Source of the DNA: Artemisia argyi
Lineage: Eukaryota; Streptophyta; Magnoliopsida; Asterales; Asteraceae
Assembly: GCA_030686995.1 (NCBI GenBank)
Contig: CM060680.1
Coordinates: 200,371,322-200,435,321 of the forward strand
Direction: 5' to 3'
DNA length: 64,000 bases
Positions 60,289 through 64,000 of the stretch are shown piece after piece. How positions within the stretch are numbered: the stretch's first letter is position 1; the number at the start of each line of letters is the position of its first letter. The position numbers and the translations under genes were made by a program. The notes under the pieces are model-generated. The model made no database searches. It was not told the origin of the DNA and was given only the letters and a program-made list of their open reading frames with translations.

Positions 60289-63200
60289 ACATGTACATGC
60301 GTGATATGACATGCACATGTATATATGTTACAGTGACCTTTGTCGACAAGTCAAAGAGAAAGCAAGCAATTATTGTTTTACTGGTTAATACAGAATAGTT
60401 ATTAACGTGTACAAGAGTTATGCAGAATAAACCCTTGACCTTGCTTTTATAGGATAACAAAACTTAGGGAACAAGTTATAGTTTAGGTTCTAGATTTTTT
60501 TGTTCTCTATTTTTTATCCTTGGTCCTTATCTTTATACGTTAGTTAATTTTCGCCAATTACTAACATTCTTTATTTGTTTTGTGTAATTAATAATTAAAT
60601 ATAACTTTTTATATTAAATTATAAAACTTTAATTCTCATACGTAAAGTGTGCAATCCCGTGGCCTCGAGTTCGATTCTAGACATATACGTATTAATATTT
60701 ATCCATAACTCTAACAGCTCCCACTTGGATATCTATTAATAGTATAATGACATTAGTTAGCGTCTAGCAACACGCCAACGCCCCTAGTTCAACTCGAGGG
60801 AGGTCTTCTGGAAAAACCTTTAATGATTCATTATTATTATTATCCTTTTGTTTCTAATATCACATTAATAAAGATATGGATCTCAGTCATTATTTAATTA
60901 ACAATTCTGTTTCTCGTTGTTTATGATTGAACAAGATTATCAAAATATCTGAACGTATTCCAGATAGACTTTGGGCGTGCTCACACAAACATCTTGTCAA
61001 CCCTACGAGGGGCCCAGCAGTATTAAACTTCAAAACGAATTTGAAGGAACAAATTCTTTCTTGACTACAAGACTAACCCATGGACTTTGCAACACTTCTG
61101 AAAACAACCCTTATAACTACCATTTACGGTTAGCGGTAGATTGCTTCATAGAAATGCACTACATCCATGACACTTATCTGGTATCTCAAGTCTGATGATA
61201 ACTAAATTCATGATTTACTTACTGACAAGATCTATAAAGTAAACTCATGTAGTTGGGATAAGTCCTATATTCAATTCATTGAATATCATGTGAAATTGGT
61301 ATGTCAACGCATCAAAATACTTTCAAGTATATTCTAACTAATACTCAGATTTACCTTAGTTTAATGATATTCCCATATCATTAATTGACAACGGACAATT
61401 TAGAATAACATAAGTTATTCACGGATTTAAACATGCAAATATAGGACACAATTTATTATTAATGAAAACAAACGTACTAAGTACTTTAATTCATTACAAA
61501 TAATAATTGCTTAATGTCCTTTATCCAAATACTAAATAGATCAATGCATGATAATTCTAGTTAATGAATTTTGTCTCAAGTAATGACTTGTTGACAACTA
61601 TGCCTCAAGTAATGACAATCATATTTGTTGACAAGGCATTATTCAACTAACTTTGATTTATCATAATTTTGAGAATACTTATTTTAAGAATTTAATTAAC
61701 AAAATTCTTGTATGTGTGTATCCAACTATCTTGATATATTCACACAAGATTTCATAAATGATGTGATATCCTCAACCATCAATTTATGACAATCAAACTT
61801 TCAAACGTTTTAAAGTTTAAAGTATTCTAATTCTTTAATGTATAATGCAACTATGCTCTTAGTTGAGCACAACTAGTTCTCATGGCCATTAACAAGGATA
61901 AAATCCTACCATGACTAGTATTGAGTGTCATCTCAATTAAACAAGCATCATTGTATACAAACCACAATATGCTATTTAAAATCCCGTAAACTTAATATCC
62001 ATTGTGTAATTTTAGGAGCAATTCCAGGTTGAGGATCATTATTAATATTCTATTAGAATATCTATTACACAAGTTATTTAATAACTTTGGATATCAAATA
62101 TTGTCGAATCATTTAGTATTTAAGCATGATACAACAATAACATGATACACATGAAAAATCCTTTAGTCATACTTAGATTTATTCATGTGCCATCTTTACA
62201 AATATATATATACATTTAATCTTTCAAAATGATATATCATATTCCATTAGATTTATTTACTGCACATGTTTATAAAATAATAGACTTTAGTTCCAAGATT
62301 GTATGTTTTATTTTATAAATCTTTTAAAGTAAAGTTTCATTCCAAACTAAGACTTAACATTTTACTTATATGGAATGTTACTTCTTATATGTTATACAAC
62401 ATATATGATTTAGTAAATTAAACATAATACTCCCATTAGCTTTTAGGAATACTTATAAATTACCTTATTTCAATTATAAATCAAAACATTGATTTAATAA
62501 TTAAACATAAGAGTAATCTCCTAGATGCTTGCATTTATCTATTCATGGATTATTGCACTTTGTATACTTTCAAAGATTTATTTGAATTCATAAACTCCTT
62601 TTGATTACTTATCGTCCTCGCTCAAGTAATTATTCAAGAAAGAGTTTTTGATATTCATTGTCAAATTTCATATTCATATAAATATGACAATTACCATCTT
62701 TGTATCTTTAATGTGCTTAGGAAAGAGTATTCAATCATAGTTAATTGCTTAAGTATGATTAATAATCTTGTCATAAGACATGCATTAAAATATGTATACA
62801 ATTTTGTCCATATGATTTCTACACAAAGATTTAAACCACTAGGGTTATATTATCTTTGAATAAACTCATCATCATTCTCTAACTATTAAGAATTAAGATA
62901 AACCAAATTTAAAATTTGAATATCTTTATGAACAACATCTATAACATTCATAGTATGAGCAATTTACCCAATTCATTATTTGGTAATACTTCATCATATA
63001 ATTCCCAGCATATTAATCAAATATCTGAGATATCCAAGTGGATTTATGAATGATAATTCCATCATCATGAGGTTTATCATTTACATGTCAAGCCTCATCA
63101 TGATTTTTACTAGTATGTATTTAGAAGATTATGTATTTTGTAATTTTATCTTTTCAAGATAAAAACTCCCACTTGCCTTTAGTAATATATAGACCATCTA

Positions 63201-63713
63201 TAATACTTAGCAATTAGAACAACAATCCAATTTTCTCTTTCAGGATATTACAAATACACATTGACAGTTCCTGACATTCTTTTGTTAATAACCTTCACAT
63301 AAGTAGCTTAACAAATTCAGAACTCCATTTTAAGACTTAATGTGATTCATCACATTTAATAATGTCTTATTAATCTTCTAGGAGTCTAATTGAGTATAAT
63401 CCATACTCAATATCTAACCTTGATAACTTTTTGAAGAAAAGAAGTTATAGTTATCTTTAATCAAACAATACCAATAGAGTTTGATTTTCCTAACTGAACA
63501 CACCATAAACTTATGGTATTTCATTAGAACTCATATTGTCAGACAATCTATCAATATGAAAGATAAACTTATATTTTGGCTTGTCTATTTACCAACTAAA
63601 ACAACTTAATGGTGAAATAGAATTTTCAAGCCTCTTGCATGCATTATAACCCAAGTACTTATTAACCAAGTCACTTCATGTTCATGTCTTAGAAAGAAGA
63701 CATAAACTGTTAT
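60289..63713. other. Long non-coding AT-rich region
   Basis: No gene supported. A box-B-like CGAGTTCGATTCTAG at about 60665 and GAGGGAGGTCTTCTGGAAAA near 60798 hint at SINE pieces. The rest, about 60.9-63.7 kb, is uniform and AT-rich, and could be non-coding retrotransposon sequence. Confidence 0.45.
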
Positions 63714-64000
63714 TGTCACACCCCCAAAATCAGGTCCAGCGGAAGCATACATGTAGCTGGGGTGTAACTCAATTGGTATTACAACACAAGTACAAAATTG
63801 GTTTTCACTTCAATCGTTTAGAATAAAATCGTTTAACTAAAAGTATTGAATTTACATTGTTTAAAATTTGTGCGGAAGTAGGCCCTTGAATTACTTTTAA
63901 AACGGTCCCCAAATGAATATCAGAGTCTTCTATGACCATGCCATGCCCTGCCAAAACCTCCTGTAGCGTGCCATAGCTTAATACCTGAAAATACATGCTA
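63714..64000 (+). mobile_element. LTR start at the right edge, TGTCACACCCCC
   Basis: Begins TGTCACACCCCCAAAATCAG with GCGGAAG and GGGGTGTAACTC words, like long LTRs of plant Ty3 elements. The rest lies beyond the window. The minus-strand open frame inside it is not taken as a gene. Confidence 0.55.

Noticed and set aside
60655..60680. tRNA-like box B (GAGTTCGATTCTAG)
   Set aside because: No box A at the right distance and no clear ends; too weak for a separate feature.
63805..63996. Minus-strand 63-codon frame at the right edge
   Set aside because: Lies in the LTR that starts at 63714; no domain.

Overview
The window is plant nuclear DNA: AT-rich, with GT-AG introns, few genes and many transposable elements. 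A eudicot is clear. The composite family (Asteraceae) is my best guess, from the style of the Mutator-type ends that resemble 'gagtaaattgcaaaaat...', the long LTRs that begin TGTAACACCCC, and the dispersed OB-fold gene copies. No organism-specific marker proves this.

Layout. 1-6.4 kb: a Mutator-like element (MULE) with a broken transposase (+), split by a 3.65 kb solo-LTR-like insertion, and a convergent 100-residue GRF zinc-finger gene (-). 6.4-7.9 kb: a related LTR fragment (-). 7.9-22.7 kb: a second MULE-like element with long inverted ends, carrying an unknown basic ORF (+) and a decayed copy of a plant HROB-like OB-fold gene (-). About 6.6-7.1 kb of this is tandemly duplicated (copy A 9.0-15.6 kb, copy B 15.6-22.7 kb). 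22.76-23.5 kb: the last two exons of an RGG-box glycine-rich protein gene, whose intron appears to hold the duplicated cluster. 26.0-26.8 kb: a complete three-exon h-type thioredoxin gene (+). 28.3-30.9 kb: a complete two-exon class B DnaJ/Hsp40 gene (-) whose intron is full of MITEs and a SINE. The thioredoxin and DnaJ genes are convergent.

32-64 kb holds no intact host gene that I can recognise. It contains two 5'-truncated LINEs, one with a clear target-site duplication and one inside an inverted-repeat nest, and two complete Helitrons (457 bp and 3.5 kb). It also has a lone Helitron end at a duplication boundary, a Stowaway MITE, a GGACC-rich hAT MITE with an 8-bp target duplication, and Mutator-type non-autonomous elements with 9-bp target duplications. 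Further along are a tandem array with a period near 865 bp interrupted by the large Helitron, minisatellites, and the start of another LTR at the right edge.

The real host functions seen are cytosolic redox (thioredoxin h), Hsp70 co-chaperone (DnaJ) and RNA binding (RGG protein). They are unrelated neighbours, not a pathway. The transposable elements are of most interest: one MULE pairs a transposase with a GRF zinc-finger gene, and another has taken up a homologous-recombination OB-fold gene.
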